64,000 bases of DNA from NCBI RefSeq assembly GCF_009687885.1, contig NZ_BLAF01000069.1, positions 44,834 through 108,833 of the forward strand, in the 5' to 3' direction. Within the stretch, counting starts at the first letter, position 1; each line of letters starts with the position of its first letter. Positions 17,858 through 26,335 of the stretch are shown here, one piece after another. This DNA is from Acrocarpospora pleiomorpha. Lineage in GTDB: Bacteria; Actinomycetota; Actinomycetes; Streptosporangiales; Streptosporangiaceae. The notes under the pieces are model-generated. The model ran no database searches, had not been told where the DNA came from, and saw only the letters and a program-made list of their open reading frames with translations. Made by a program: the position numbers and the translations under genes.

Positions 17858-18471
17858 GCGGGGTGCGCGAGCACTACAACCTGTGGCTCGGCCGGCACCA
17901 GCCGCCCGGTACGGAGGATCCCGACTTCATCCGCATGGCCGACGCGGTCCGCAGGTTGCAGGACCAGTTCACCGCCTCGCGCCCGCCACCGGCGCTGGCG
18001 GCCCACGCGGCTGACACCATCGAGGACCTGGTCGCCGCGCTCGCGCGGTACCAGGTCGGGGAGCCCGACCAGGTGGCCGGCCGCCAGTTCGCCGCGGTCG
18101 GGCGCGGCCAGACGTTCGTGCCGCCGGTGGAGATCGACTCGTTCGACGGGGACTCCGTCACGGCCCGGGTATCCTTCGGGCGGTTCTACCTGGGGAGCAA
18201 CGGCGCGGTACACGGCGGGGCGATCTCGCTGCTGTTCGACGACCTGCTCGGCCAGGTGGCCAACGCGCCGGGGAAACCGCGATCCCGGACGGCGTCGCTC
18301 AGCGTGGACTACCGGCGCGTCATCCCCCTCGAGACCGAGCTGACCGTCACCGCGCACACGAGCAGGGTCGACGGGCGCAAGGTGTTCGTCAGCGGAGCCC
18401 TGAGATCTGACGGCCATCTTCTCGCCGAGGCGGTGGGCCTGTTCGTACGCCTGCTGGCCGACCAACAGTGA
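17854..18471 (+). CDS. Hotdog-fold thioesterase (PaaI-like)
   Basis: A 205-residue protein starting at the ATG at 17854, overlapping the P450 stop as ATGA. The C-terminal 130 residues are a single hotdog domain with the motif N-G-A-V-H-G-G-A-I-S-L-L-F-D-D typical of PaaI-type acyl-CoA thioesterases. The N-terminal 75 residues are helical and of unknown function. It probably releases CoA from a dead-end or final acyl-CoA. It closes the first transcription unit; a new promoter-like region follows. Confidence 0.85.
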   Translation: MSGVREHYNLWLGRHQPPGTEDPDFIRMADAVRRLQDQFTASRPPPALAAHAADTIEDLVAALARYQVGEPDQVAGRQFAAVGRGQTFVPPVEIDSFDGDSVTARVSFGRFYLGSNGAVHGGAISLLFDDLLGQVANAPGKPRSRTASLSVDYRRVIPLETELTVTAHTSRVDGRKVFVSGALRSDGHLLAEAVGLFVRLLADQQ

Positions 18472-18537
18472 CCGTTGACACATCTAAATTCACAATGCAA
18501 AGCTGCACCCACAGTACAAAGAAGGAAGTGATGCCCG
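18472..18537 (+). promoter_or_regulatory. Promoter-like region before the AACS-like gene
   Basis: A 66-bp, relatively AT-rich gap. TTGACA lies at 18475-18480 and the half-site AGTACAAAG at 18513-18521, the same 9 bases as the right arm of the inverted repeat at 9165. A further TGCAAAG occurs at 18497-18503. No clear -10 hexamer is seen. The recurrence of AGTACAAAG before two units of the island suggests shared control. Confidence 0.45.
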
Positions 18538-20508
18538 ATGGACGGCGATGTGCTGTGGACGCCGCCGGCGAACGCCAGGCAGCGGACCAGGATGGGTCAG
18601 CTGATGGAGCACGTAGCCGAGCGCTACGGCGTCGACCTGGACACCTACGACGCCTTCTGGCAATGGTCGGTGGACAACGTCGGGACCTTCTACGCCGAGC
18701 TGGCCGAGTTCGCCGGGGTCCGGTTCGACACGCCTCCCGAGACCGTGCTCACGACGCTCCGGGTCCCCGACGCGGAATGGTTCGTCGGGGCCACCCTGAA
18801 CTACGCCGAGCACGTGTTCCGCGGCATGCCGGCGGGCACGGTCATCCGCGCCGTGTCGGAGACGCGCGGCAACCATGACGTGACCGCCGACGAGCTGCGC
18901 GCCATGGTCGGGCGCATCCGCCGGGGCCTGGTCGAGATGGGGGTGGGCAAGGGGGACAGGGTCGCCGGCTACCTGCCGCACATCCCGGAGACGATCGCCG
19001 CCTTCCTCGCCGTGGCCAGCCTGGGCGCGATCTGGTCGGTGTGCCCGCCGGAGTTCGGCGTGAACAGCGTCGTGGACCGGCTCAGCCAGGTGGCGCCGAA
19101 GGTCGTCATCGCGGTCGACGGCTATCGCTTCGGCGGTAAGGACTTCGACCGCGGCGACCTGGTGCGCGAGATCCTGGCCGCGCTGCCGAGCGTGGAGAGC
19201 GTGGTGTGGCTGCCGTACCTGAGACCCGACCGGCGGCCGGAAGGCATCAGGACGTGGGACGACGTCTTCGCCGAGCCCGGTGAGGTCGAGTTCGAGAGCG
19301 TCCCCTTCGACCACCCGCTGTACGTGCTGTTCACCTCCGGCACGACAGGCCTGCCCAAGGCGGTCCCCCACTCGCACGGCGGTCCGTTGCTGGAGCACCA
19401 CAAGTGGCTGGGCCTGCACGCCGACGTCGGCCCCGGTGACCGGTTCTTCTGGTTCTCTACCACGGGCTGGGTGGTGTGGAACATCAGCATCTCCGCGCTG
19501 ACGGCCGGCGCGTCCATCGTCGTGATGGACGGCAGCCCGACCCATGGCGGGCTCGACAAGCAGTGGCGGATGATCGGCGACCTCGGCATCACCCACTTCG
19601 GAGCCTCGACGGCGTTCGTGCTGGCCTGCAAGGAAGCGGGCATGGCGCCGGGCAAGGACTTCGACCTCGCGCCGATGCGGGTCGCGCTGATCGGCGGATC
19701 ACCGTTCCCGCCCGAGGGCTGGGAATGGTTCTACCGCGAGGTCCGGGACGACATCCTGGTGGGCTGCTCCAGCGGAGGCACCGACGTGGCGGGGACGTTC
19801 ATCGGGGGCTCCCCGCTGGTTCCGGTCCGGTCCGGGCGTCAGGCCTGCGTGTACCTCGGCGTACGCGTCGAGGCGTGGAATGAGGCGGGCAAACCCGTCA
19901 TCGGCGTGCCCGGCGAGCTCGTCGTGACGACACCGCTGCCGTCGATGCCCAAGGCGCTGTGGGGGGACGACGGGGCGACCCGGCTGCGGGAAACCTACTA
20001 CCAGAACTTCCCGGACGTCTGGGACCAGCAGGATTGGGCGATCTTCTACGAGGACGGCTCGTGCGCGGTGATCGGCCGGTCCGACGCCACCCTGAACAGG
20101 GCCGGTGTACGGCTCGGCCCGTCCGAGTACTACGCCGCGCTCGAGCCGATGCCGGAGATCTTCGAGAGCGTCGTGGTGCACGTCCAGACGGGCTCCAGCA
20201 AGGACGGCGAGCTCATGCTCTTCCTCGTCCTCGCGGACGGAGTCCGGCTCGACGACTCCCTGGCGGACCGGATCAGGGCCGAGCTGGCCAGGCGACTGTC
20301 GCCGCGGCACGTGCCCGACGTCATCCAGGCCGTCGCGGACCTGCCGAAGACCCTCACGGGCAAGCGCCTGGAGGTCCCCATCCGCCGGATCCTGGAAGGC
20401 GCCGATCCGGACACCGTGACCAGCCGTGGCACGCTGGCGAACCCCGAGGCGCTCGGCCCGTTCGTGGAACTCGCCAGGCGGCGGGCCACCGCGAAGACGT
20501 CCGGGTAA
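18538..20508 (+). CDS. Acetoacetyl-CoA synthetase-like acyl-CoA ligase
   Basis: A 656-residue ANL enzyme with the long N-terminal extension and overall length of acetoacetate-CoA ligases. The P-loop L-F-T-S-G-T-T-G-L-P-K is near residue 265. The A5-region S-S-G-G-T-D-V, the segment S-D-A-T-L-N-R-A-G-V-R and the catalytic Lys in L-T-G-K-R-L-E are all present. The natural substrate may be a beta-keto or other short polar acid. The ATG at 18538 follows AAGGAAG. It forms a two-gene unit with the next ligase. Confidence 0.88.
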   Translation: MDGDVLWTPPANARQRTRMGQLMEHVAERYGVDLDTYDAFWQWSVDNVGTFYAELAEFAGVRFDTPPETVLTTLRVPDAEWFVGATLNYAEHVFRGMPAGTVIRAVSETRGNHDVTADELRAMVGRIRRGLVEMGVGKGDRVAGYLPHIPETIAAFLAVASLGAIWSVCPPEFGVNSVVDRLSQVAPKVVIAVDGYRFGGKDFDRGDLVREILAALPSVESVVWLPYLRPDRRPEGIRTWDDVFAEPGEVEFESVPFDHPLYVLFTSGTTGLPKAVPHSHGGPLLEHHKWLGLHADVGPGDRFFWFSTTGWVVWNISISALTAGASIVVMDGSPTHGGLDKQWRMIGDLGITHFGASTAFVLACKEAGMAPGKDFDLAPMRVALIGGSPFPPEGWEWFYREVRDDILVGCSSGGTDVAGTFIGGSPLVPVRSGRQACVYLGVRVEAWNEAGKPVIGVPGELVVTTPLPSMPKALWGDDGATRLRETYYQNFPDVWDQQDWAIFYEDGSCAVIGRSDATLNRAGVRLGPSEYYAALEPMPEIFESVVVHVQTGSSKDGELMLFLVLADGVRLDDSLADRIRAELARRLSPRHVPDVIQAVADLPKTLTGKRLEVPIRRILEGADPDTVTSRGTLANPEALGPFVELARRRATAKTSG

Positions 20509-20512
20509 ACCG

Positions 20513-22063
20513 GTGGACCAACTCGGGTTCGAGCCCTTGACCCCGGTGGCTTTCATCCGGCGCTCGATGCACGTGCACGGCGAGAACATCGCGGTCGTCG
20601 ACGGCGACCGCACCTTCACCTACGAGCAGTTCGGGGCGCGCAGCCTCGCGCTGACCGGCGTGCTCGCGGCGTACGGCGTGCGGCCGGGCGATCGGGTGGC
20701 CGCGCTGTGCACCAACAGCCACGTGATGCTCGAACTGCACAACGCCGTCCCGATGCGCGGCGCCGTGCTCGTGCCGCTGAACATCCGGCTCGCCGTGGAC
20801 GAGCTGGCGTACATCGTCGAGCATTCCGGAGCGACCCTGCTGGTCACCACGGACGAACTGGTCGCCGCCGCGCGAGAGGTGTGCGAGCGGACCGGCACCC
20901 GGCTGCTCGTCGCCGGCGAGACGTACGAATCCGCCGTGGCCAGTGCCGCGCCGGCGACCGTGGACGTCGACGACGAGCGGGCCCTGCTCGCCATCAACTA
21001 CACCAGCGGCACGACCGGACGGCCCAAGGGCGTGATGTACCACCACCGCGGCGCGTACCTGCAGGCGCTGGCGATGGCGTTCCACGCGGGGCTCACCTCG
21101 GACAGCCGGTACCTGTGGACGCTGCCGATGTTCCACTGCAACGGGTGGTGCTTCACCTGGGCGGTCACGGCGGCGGGCGGCACGCACGTCTGCCTGCGTG
21201 CCGTGGATCCGGCGGTGATCTGGCGCCGGTTGCGCGGCGACGGCATCACCCACCTGAGCGGGGCGCCCGCGGTGCTGCGGCTCATCTCCGACGCCGACGG
21301 AGCGGCCGGGCCTCGGCTCGCGGCGACGGTCCGCGTCGGCACCGGAGGCGCGCCTCCCTCTCCGGCGCTGCTGCGGCGGTTCGAGGCGCTGAACATGTCG
21401 GTGCAGCATCTCTACGGTCTCACCGAGACCTTCGGGCCCATCGTGGTGAACGACTGGCAGAGCCGGTGGGACGCGGGCTCCCCGGAGACGGTGGCCAGGC
21501 TGAAGGCGCGGCAGGGCGTGGGCAACGTGATCGCCACGCCCGTCCGTGTCGTCGACGCCGAGGGACGGGACGTGCCGGCCGACGCCCGGACCTCGGGTGA
21601 GATCGCCGTGCGCGGCAACAACGTCATGCTCGGCTACTACCGGGACGCGGAGGCGACCGCCGCGGCGGTCCCGGACGGCTGGTTCCGGACCGGAGACCTC
21701 GCGGTGCGCCATCCCGACGGGTACATCGAGATCACCGACCGCCGCAAGGACGTGATCATCTCGGGCGGCGAGAACATCGCCTCCGTCGAGGTCGAGCGGG
21801 TTCTCGACGGCCATCCGGCGGTGCTCGAAAGCGCGGTCGTGGGGGTGCCGGACGAGCGCTGGGGCGAGGTGCCGGTCGCCTACGTGAGCGTCCGTCCGGG
21901 GTCTGCGGTGTCAGCCGAAGAGCTGGTGGCCTTCGTGCGTACGCACCTGGCCGGGTTCAAGGTTCCGAAGGCCTTCGTCTTCGGCGAGATCCCCAAGACC
22001 TCGACCGGAAAAACACAGAAGCACCTCCTCCGAGGGCAAGCCCGCGACAAGGATTTGCACTGA
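20513..22063 (+). CDS. Fatty-acid-CoA ligase-like AMP-forming enzyme
   Basis: A 516-residue ANL ligase starting at the GTG at 20513, 4 bases after the preceding stop codon. Motifs are Y-T-S-G-T-T-G-R-P-K-G near residue 165, Y-G-L-T-E-T, T-G-D-L-A, D-R-R-K-D-V-I-I-S-G-G-E-N-I-A-S-V-E-V-E, and the C-terminal catalytic Lys in T-G-K-T-Q-K. It resembles medium/long-chain acyl-CoA synthetases of the propionate/cyclohexanecarboxylate group, but substrate cannot be read from the sequence. It is the second AMP-forming ligase in this unit and the third in the island. Confidence 0.88.
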   Translation: MDQLGFEPLTPVAFIRRSMHVHGENIAVVDGDRTFTYEQFGARSLALTGVLAAYGVRPGDRVAALCTNSHVMLELHNAVPMRGAVLVPLNIRLAVDELAYIVEHSGATLLVTTDELVAAAREVCERTGTRLLVAGETYESAVASAAPATVDVDDERALLAINYTSGTTGRPKGVMYHHRGAYLQALAMAFHAGLTSDSRYLWTLPMFHCNGWCFTWAVTAAGGTHVCLRAVDPAVIWRRLRGDGITHLSGAPAVLRLISDADGAAGPRLAATVRVGTGGAPPSPALLRRFEALNMSVQHLYGLTETFGPIVVNDWQSRWDAGSPETVARLKARQGVGNVIATPVRVVDAEGRDVPADARTSGEIAVRGNNVMLGYYRDAEATAAAVPDGWFRTGDLAVRHPDGYIEITDRRKDVIISGGENIASVEVERVLDGHPAVLESAVVGVPDERWGEVPVAYVSVRPGSAVSAEELVAFVRTHLAGFKVPKAFVFGEIPKTSTGKTQKHLLRGQARDKDLH

Positions 22064-22090
22064 CAGTGTAAGTATTGTACTGTGAGCAAA
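22054..22090 (+). promoter_or_regulatory. Operator-like dyad before the NDP-forming synthetase gene
   Basis: Between two co-directional genes lies TTTGC (22054-22058) with GCAAA (22086-22090). Inside is the palindrome CACTGACAGTG (22058-22068), and ACAGT (22063-22067) is mirrored by ACTGT (22079-22083). The CACT/AGTG elements resemble those at 9143 and 29525. The site lies 30-66 bases before the preferred GTG start and suggests that a new transcript begins here. Confidence 0.5.
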
Positions 22091-22119
22091 TGGGAATTGG
22101 GCAGGGAAGGGGTGGCCGC

Positions 22120-24144
22120 GTGCGACTGGAGGGGAGCGCCCTGGTCGAGCTGCTGGCTCGGCCGGCCAGCGTCGCCGTGGTGGGCGCGTCAGCCGACCCG
22201 CAGCGGTTGTCCGGTCGGCCGCTGGACTACCTCAAGCGACTCGGGTACGCAGGACGGCTCTACGCCGTCAACGCGCGGGCCGACCTCCCCGAGGTCACCA
22301 CGGTGCGGACCCTGCTCGATCTCGAGCCTGGCTCGGTCGACGTCGCCCTGGTGGCCCTGCCCGCGCAGGGAGTGGTCGCCGCGCTGCGCCAGGCCGAGGA
22401 GATCGGCGTCAAGGCTGCGGTCGTCATCGCCAGCGGCTTCGAGGACCGCGACGGGCCGGCTCGCCGGGACCTGGACCGCCTGGCCGCCACGAGCACGCTG
22501 CGGATCATCGGCCCCAACTGCGTCGGGACCGTGGGGGTCGCCGCGTCGGCGTATCTGACCTTCTCCAGCGTGCTGCTGCAGGACCTGCCGCGGCCCGGCA
22601 GGGTCGGACTGGTCACCCAGAGCGGCGCCCTCGGGAACAGCCTTCTGCAGAGCCTGATCCGCCGGCACGTGGGATTGAACCAGTGGTTCAGCACGGGTGA
22701 CGAGACCGGCACCGGCGCCATCGAGCTCGCCACCGGGCTGCTGGAGCTGCAGGACGTGGACGCCGTCGGCATGTTCCTGGAGGGCGTGACCGACCGGCAA
22801 TGGCTCGGCCGGCTCGAGTCCGCGCTCCGCTCGACGGGCAAACCGCTGTTCGTGCTCAAGGCGGCCCACAGCGAGAGCGGGCGGATGGCGGCGGCCGGGC
22901 ACACCGGTCGCGTCGTCGGATCGGCGGACGCGTCGGAGGCCATCCTCGCGCATGCGGGCGTCCGGCAGGTCGCCAGCCTCGCCGAGCTGGCCGACGCGCT
23001 CGTGGTGGCCGGGGTGAATCCCGGACTGCCGCGCACGGAGCGCCCGTCGGTGTCCTTGGTGTCGGTATCCGGCGCCGCCGGTGTGATCGGCGCCGACCTG
23101 GTCGCTCAGGACCCTCGGCTGCGCATGGCCGAGGTCGCGGGCGAGAACCTTACGTTAGACGCGCGGTTGCACCCCCAGAACCCGCTCGACGTGCCGTTCA
23201 TCAATGAGACCGGGGTCTTCACCGACGCCGTCACGACGATGAGCACGAGCCGGTCGGTGGACATCGTGGTCGGCGTGGAAACCTCACTCGCGCACGACCG
23301 AGAGGAACTCGTCGCGAAGGTGGTCGCCGCCCCGCCCGCCGCGCCCGTCGTCCTGACCTCGCTGTCCGAGGACGACACCATGCCCGCGCACCTGACCGAG
23401 GCGCTTCGCGGCGCGGGCATCGCCTACCTGCCGACGGTCGACCGGGCGGTGCGCGCGATCGCGCTGTGCGCCGCCGAGAGCACCGAGCCGGAAAGCGGCC
23501 ATTCGACTTCAGCGGACCTTCGCGGGATCGAGTGGGTGGCCGATTGCCTCCCCGACGACCTGCCCTGGGTTCGCTGGCGCCTGCTCGCCGATGAACCGGC
23601 GCCAGAACCTCCCTACGTCGTCAAGGCCGCGGGCAGGACGATCCTGCACCGCACGGAGCTGGGGGCCGTGCGCGTCGTGCGGACAGCCGACGAGGCAGCC
23701 GAGGCTGTCGACGCGGTCCTGGCGGTGTGCCGCCAGTACGGCGACGCCGTGATGGTGCAGGACTTCGCGCCGGACGGCTTCGAAGTCATGGTCTCCGTGG
23801 CCGACGATCCGGAGTTCGGCCCGGTGGCCTTCATCCGTCCCGGCGGGACGCTGGCCGAGCTGATGTCCGGCCAGGCGGTGATCTGGAGCGGCTGGCCGGA
23901 GCGGCGCCGCCTCGAGGTGCTGCGCGGCTCCCGGATCGGTGAGCTGCTGGAGTCCTACCGCGGCGGAAAGCGCTACGACGTCGAGGAACTGTCCCGCGTG
24001 GTGTCCCAGGCGCTCACCGCGGTCGCGGGCGACCTGGAGTTCCTCGAGCTCAACCCGGTCATCGTGCACGAGGCCGGGGTCAGTCTCGTGGACGCGGCCG
24101 GCCGGCCTCGCCCCAACAGCCCAGAAGGAGCGGCATCGGCATGA
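22120..24144 (+). CDS. NDP-forming acyl-CoA synthetase (fused alpha-beta)
   Basis: A fused enzyme of the acetate-CoA ligase (ADP-forming)/succinyl-CoA synthetase-like family. Order: CoA-binding Rossmann domain (V-A-V-V-G-A-S-A near residue 15), ligase-CoA domain with the phospho-His loop A-A-G-H-T-G, a second flavodoxin-like domain, then an ATP-grasp domain over the last 220 residues (V-V-K-A-A...L-E-L-N-P-V). I prefer the GTG at 22120, giving about 674 residues, because GGAAGGGG precedes it; an ATG at 22090 and a TTG at 22075 are in-frame alternatives that overlap the operator-like site. It interconverts acyl-CoA and acid with ATP or GTP and may recover energy from the pathway end product. 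Confidence 0.87.
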   Translation: MRLEGSALVELLARPASVAVVGASADPQRLSGRPLDYLKRLGYAGRLYAVNARADLPEVTTVRTLLDLEPGSVDVALVALPAQGVVAALRQAEEIGVKAAVVIASGFEDRDGPARRDLDRLAATSTLRIIGPNCVGTVGVAASAYLTFSSVLLQDLPRPGRVGLVTQSGALGNSLLQSLIRRHVGLNQWFSTGDETGTGAIELATGLLELQDVDAVGMFLEGVTDRQWLGRLESALRSTGKPLFVLKAAHSESGRMAAAGHTGRVVGSADASEAILAHAGVRQVASLAELADALVVAGVNPGLPRTERPSVSLVSVSGAAGVIGADLVAQDPRLRMAEVAGENLTLDARLHPQNPLDVPFINETGVFTDAVTTMSTSRSVDIVVGVETSLAHDREELVAKVVAAPPAAPVVLTSLSEDDTMPAHLTEALRGAGIAYLPTVDRAVRAIALCAAESTEPESGHSTSADLRGIEWVADCLPDDLPWVRWRLLADEPAPEPPYVVKAAGRTILHRTELGAVRVVRTADEAAEAVDAVLAVCRQYGDAVMVQDFAPDGFEVMVSVADDPEFGPVAFIRPGGTLAELMSGQAVIWSGWPERRRLEVLRGSRIGELLESYRGGKRYDVEELSRVVSQALTAVAGDLEFLELNPVIVHEAGVSLVDAAGRPRPNSPEGAASA

Positions 24145-25268
24145 CAGCGGTCAACTTCGACCTGATCTCGGACATCACGGAGGCGGAGATCGCGCGGGTC
24201 ACCTCGCTCGAGGGAACGCCGATCAGGATCGAGCAGTGGAACCACGAGGCGTCCTGGGATTCGGTACGGCACTACGCCTGGGGTCTCGGCGACGACAACC
24301 CGCTCTATTGCGACCCCGCGTACGCCGAGGCGACGCCGTACGGAACGCTGATCGCGCCCCCGACGTTCCCCTTCACCGCCTTCGACGGCGCCATCGGAGC
24401 GGGGCTGCCCGGCGTCCAGCCGGTGTACGCGGGCACCGACTGGACGTTCCACCGGCGGCTCAGGCGAGGCGATCGCATCGTCGCGTCCGCCACCCTCGGC
24501 CCGGTCGTCCGCCGGTCCGGGCGCAACGCGGCCGATATGGTCATCCAGTCGGCGCTCTGCCGCTACGAGAACCAGGACGGCGAGCTGATCGCCGAGTCCG
24601 TCGCGCGCACGTTCCGAGTCCCCCGCCGCGCCGCGACCGACGGGCTGTCGTTCGAGCCCCGCGACGAGGCGGTGTGGTCCGACGCCGAACTCGACGCGAT
24701 CCGGTCGGAGGCGGTGTCGGAATACCGGCGAGGGCCCGAGGATCTCAGTGGCGTGGCGGTGGGCGACGAGGTGCCCGCCGTCGTCAAGGGGCCCATCGGA
24801 CGCATCGACATGACGGCGTACTACGCCGGATGTCCGGGCAGCCCTGGCTACAAGTCCGTCGAGATAGCCTGGAAGTACCGCGAATGGGCGCGCACCGACC
24901 CGCAGCGGCTGCCGTCCAACTACGACCCGTCGTACTTCTGGGAGCGGGTGCTCCCGAGCATCGGCCACCAGGACGCCACCGCCGCCCGCGAGCTCGGCAT
25001 GCCGGGGGCCTACAACAACGGTCCGCAACGGGTCGGCTGGTTCGCCCACTGCGTGTCGAACTGGATGGGCGACGGCGCGTTCCTGGCCGGCTTGAACGTC
25101 AGGCTCACCCACCCGGAGATCTTCGGCGACGTGGTCCGCATCAGCGGTACGGTCACCGAAGTGGCCGGGGAACGCTACACCCTGGACCTGACGGCGACCA
25201 ACCATCTCGGCGAACGGACCGCGTCCGCGACCGCCGTGGTCGTCGCCGACGACTACGGCCGGGCGTGA
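24141..25268 (+). CDS. Double-hotdog MaoC/FAS1-type dehydratase-like protein
   Basis: A 375-residue protein with two hotdog halves. The N-terminal half has the hydratase-2 pattern G-D-D-N-P-L-Y-C-D (near residue 53), in which the usual catalytic His after N-P-L is Tyr. The second half contains G-H-Q-D-A-T-A-A-R and the segment L-N-V-R-L-T-H-P-E-I-F-G-D-V-V. The ATG at 24141 overlaps the synthetase stop as ATGA. The family hydrates enoyl-CoAs or dehydrates hydroxyacyl-CoAs; here the missing His leaves the reaction uncertain. Coupling to the alcohol dehydrogenase suggests that it makes or uses a hydroxyacyl intermediate. Confidence 0.85.
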   Translation: MTAVNFDLISDITEAEIARVTSLEGTPIRIEQWNHEASWDSVRHYAWGLGDDNPLYCDPAYAEATPYGTLIAPPTFPFTAFDGAIGAGLPGVQPVYAGTDWTFHRRLRRGDRIVASATLGPVVRRSGRNAADMVIQSALCRYENQDGELIAESVARTFRVPRRAATDGLSFEPRDEAVWSDAELDAIRSEAVSEYRRGPEDLSGVAVGDEVPAVVKGPIGRIDMTAYYAGCPGSPGYKSVEIAWKYREWARTDPQRLPSNYDPSYFWERVLPSIGHQDATAARELGMPGAYNNGPQRVGWFAHCVSNWMGDGAFLAGLNVRLTHPEIFGDVVRISGTVTEVAGERYTLDLTATNHLGERTASATAVVVADDYGRA

Positions 25269-25288
25269 ACCGATCCGGAAGGACGACC

Positions 25289-26335
25289 ATGAAGGCGCTG
25301 CGCGTGACCCGGGGCGAGGCGGGTGCCCACCTCGCCGAGGTTCCCGTCCCCGTGCCGCAGGACGACGAGGTCCTCATCCAGGTCACCGCGGCCGGGCTCT
25401 GCGGCACCGACGTGCAGGCCGCGTTCCGCCCGGAGGCCCGGCTGATCACCAGGCCGGAGCTGACCCTGGGGCACGAGCCCGCGGGCCGGATCGTCGCCCT
25501 GGGCCGGGCGGTGCGCGGCTGGGCGACCGGTGACCGGGTGGCCGTCTCCTCGATCGTCATCTGCGGACGCTGCCACCTGTGCTCCCAGGGGATGAGCGAG
25601 ATCTGCGCGCGCGGCTCGATCATCGGCCTGAACCACGACGGCGCGGTCGCCGAATACATGACCGCCCCGGCCGTCAACCTGGTCCGTCTGCCCGACGCGG
25701 TGACCGACGAGGTGGGCGCCATCCTGACCGACGCGATACCGACGCCGTTCCACGCGCTGTACCAGCGTGGGCGGCTGCAGCCCGGGGAGACCGTCGCCGT
25801 CTTCGGCGTCGGCGGGCTCGGCCAGCACGCCGTGCAACTGGCGAAGGCGTTCGGCGCGGCTCGGATCATCGCCGTCGACATCAGAGCCGAGCAGCTCGAG
25901 CACGCTCTGTCGCTGGGGGCCGACCATGCCTTCCGCGCCGACGACGAGAAGCTCGGCGACCTGATACGGGAGGCCAACGGTGGCCGCGGCGTCGACCTGG
26001 CGGGCGTCTTCGTCGGCTCGTCGGCGGCGATCGCCGCGGCGTTCCGCTCGGTGGGCAAGGGGGGTCGCATGGTCGTCGTCGGGCTCACCGACGACAACCT
26101 CGTCCTGCCGCCCTCGGCGGCCTTGGCCCGCCGGGAGATTTCGATCATCGGCTCGGGCGGATTCCGGCTCGACACGATCGAGCAGCTCGTGGCGCTGGTG
26201 GCGGCCGGTCGGCTGGATTTCTCCCGCTCCGTCTCGAACGTGCTAGAACTCGACGAGGCGGAATCGGCCCTCGACCTGCTCCGGGGTCACCACGGCTCGG
26301 TCCGGCGGGTGGTCGTGGCGCCGAAGGGGGAATGA
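25289..26335 (+). CDS. Zinc-dependent medium-chain alcohol dehydrogenase
   Basis: A 348-residue MDR enzyme. Cys38, His62 and Glu63 fit the catalytic zinc site; Cys92, Cys95, Cys98 and Cys106 form the structural zinc lobe. The NAD(P) loop G-V-G-G-L-G-Q-H follows near residue 172, and an Asp at the end of strand 2 (A-V-D) favours NAD. The start is the ATG at 25289 behind GGAAGGA. It should oxidise a secondary or primary alcohol intermediate and is coupled to the next gene by ATGA. Confidence 0.9.
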   Translation: MKALRVTRGEAGAHLAEVPVPVPQDDEVLIQVTAAGLCGTDVQAAFRPEARLITRPELTLGHEPAGRIVALGRAVRGWATGDRVAVSSIVICGRCHLCSQGMSEICARGSIIGLNHDGAVAEYMTAPAVNLVRLPDAVTDEVGAILTDAIPTPFHALYQRGRLQPGETVAVFGVGGLGQHAVQLAKAFGAARIIAVDIRAEQLEHALSLGADHAFRADDEKLGDLIREANGGRGVDLAGVFVGSSAAIAAAFRSVGKGGRMVVVGLTDDNLVLPPSAALARREISIIGSGGFRLDTIEQLVALVAAGRLDFSRSVSNVLELDEAESALDLLRGHHGSVRRVVVAPKGE

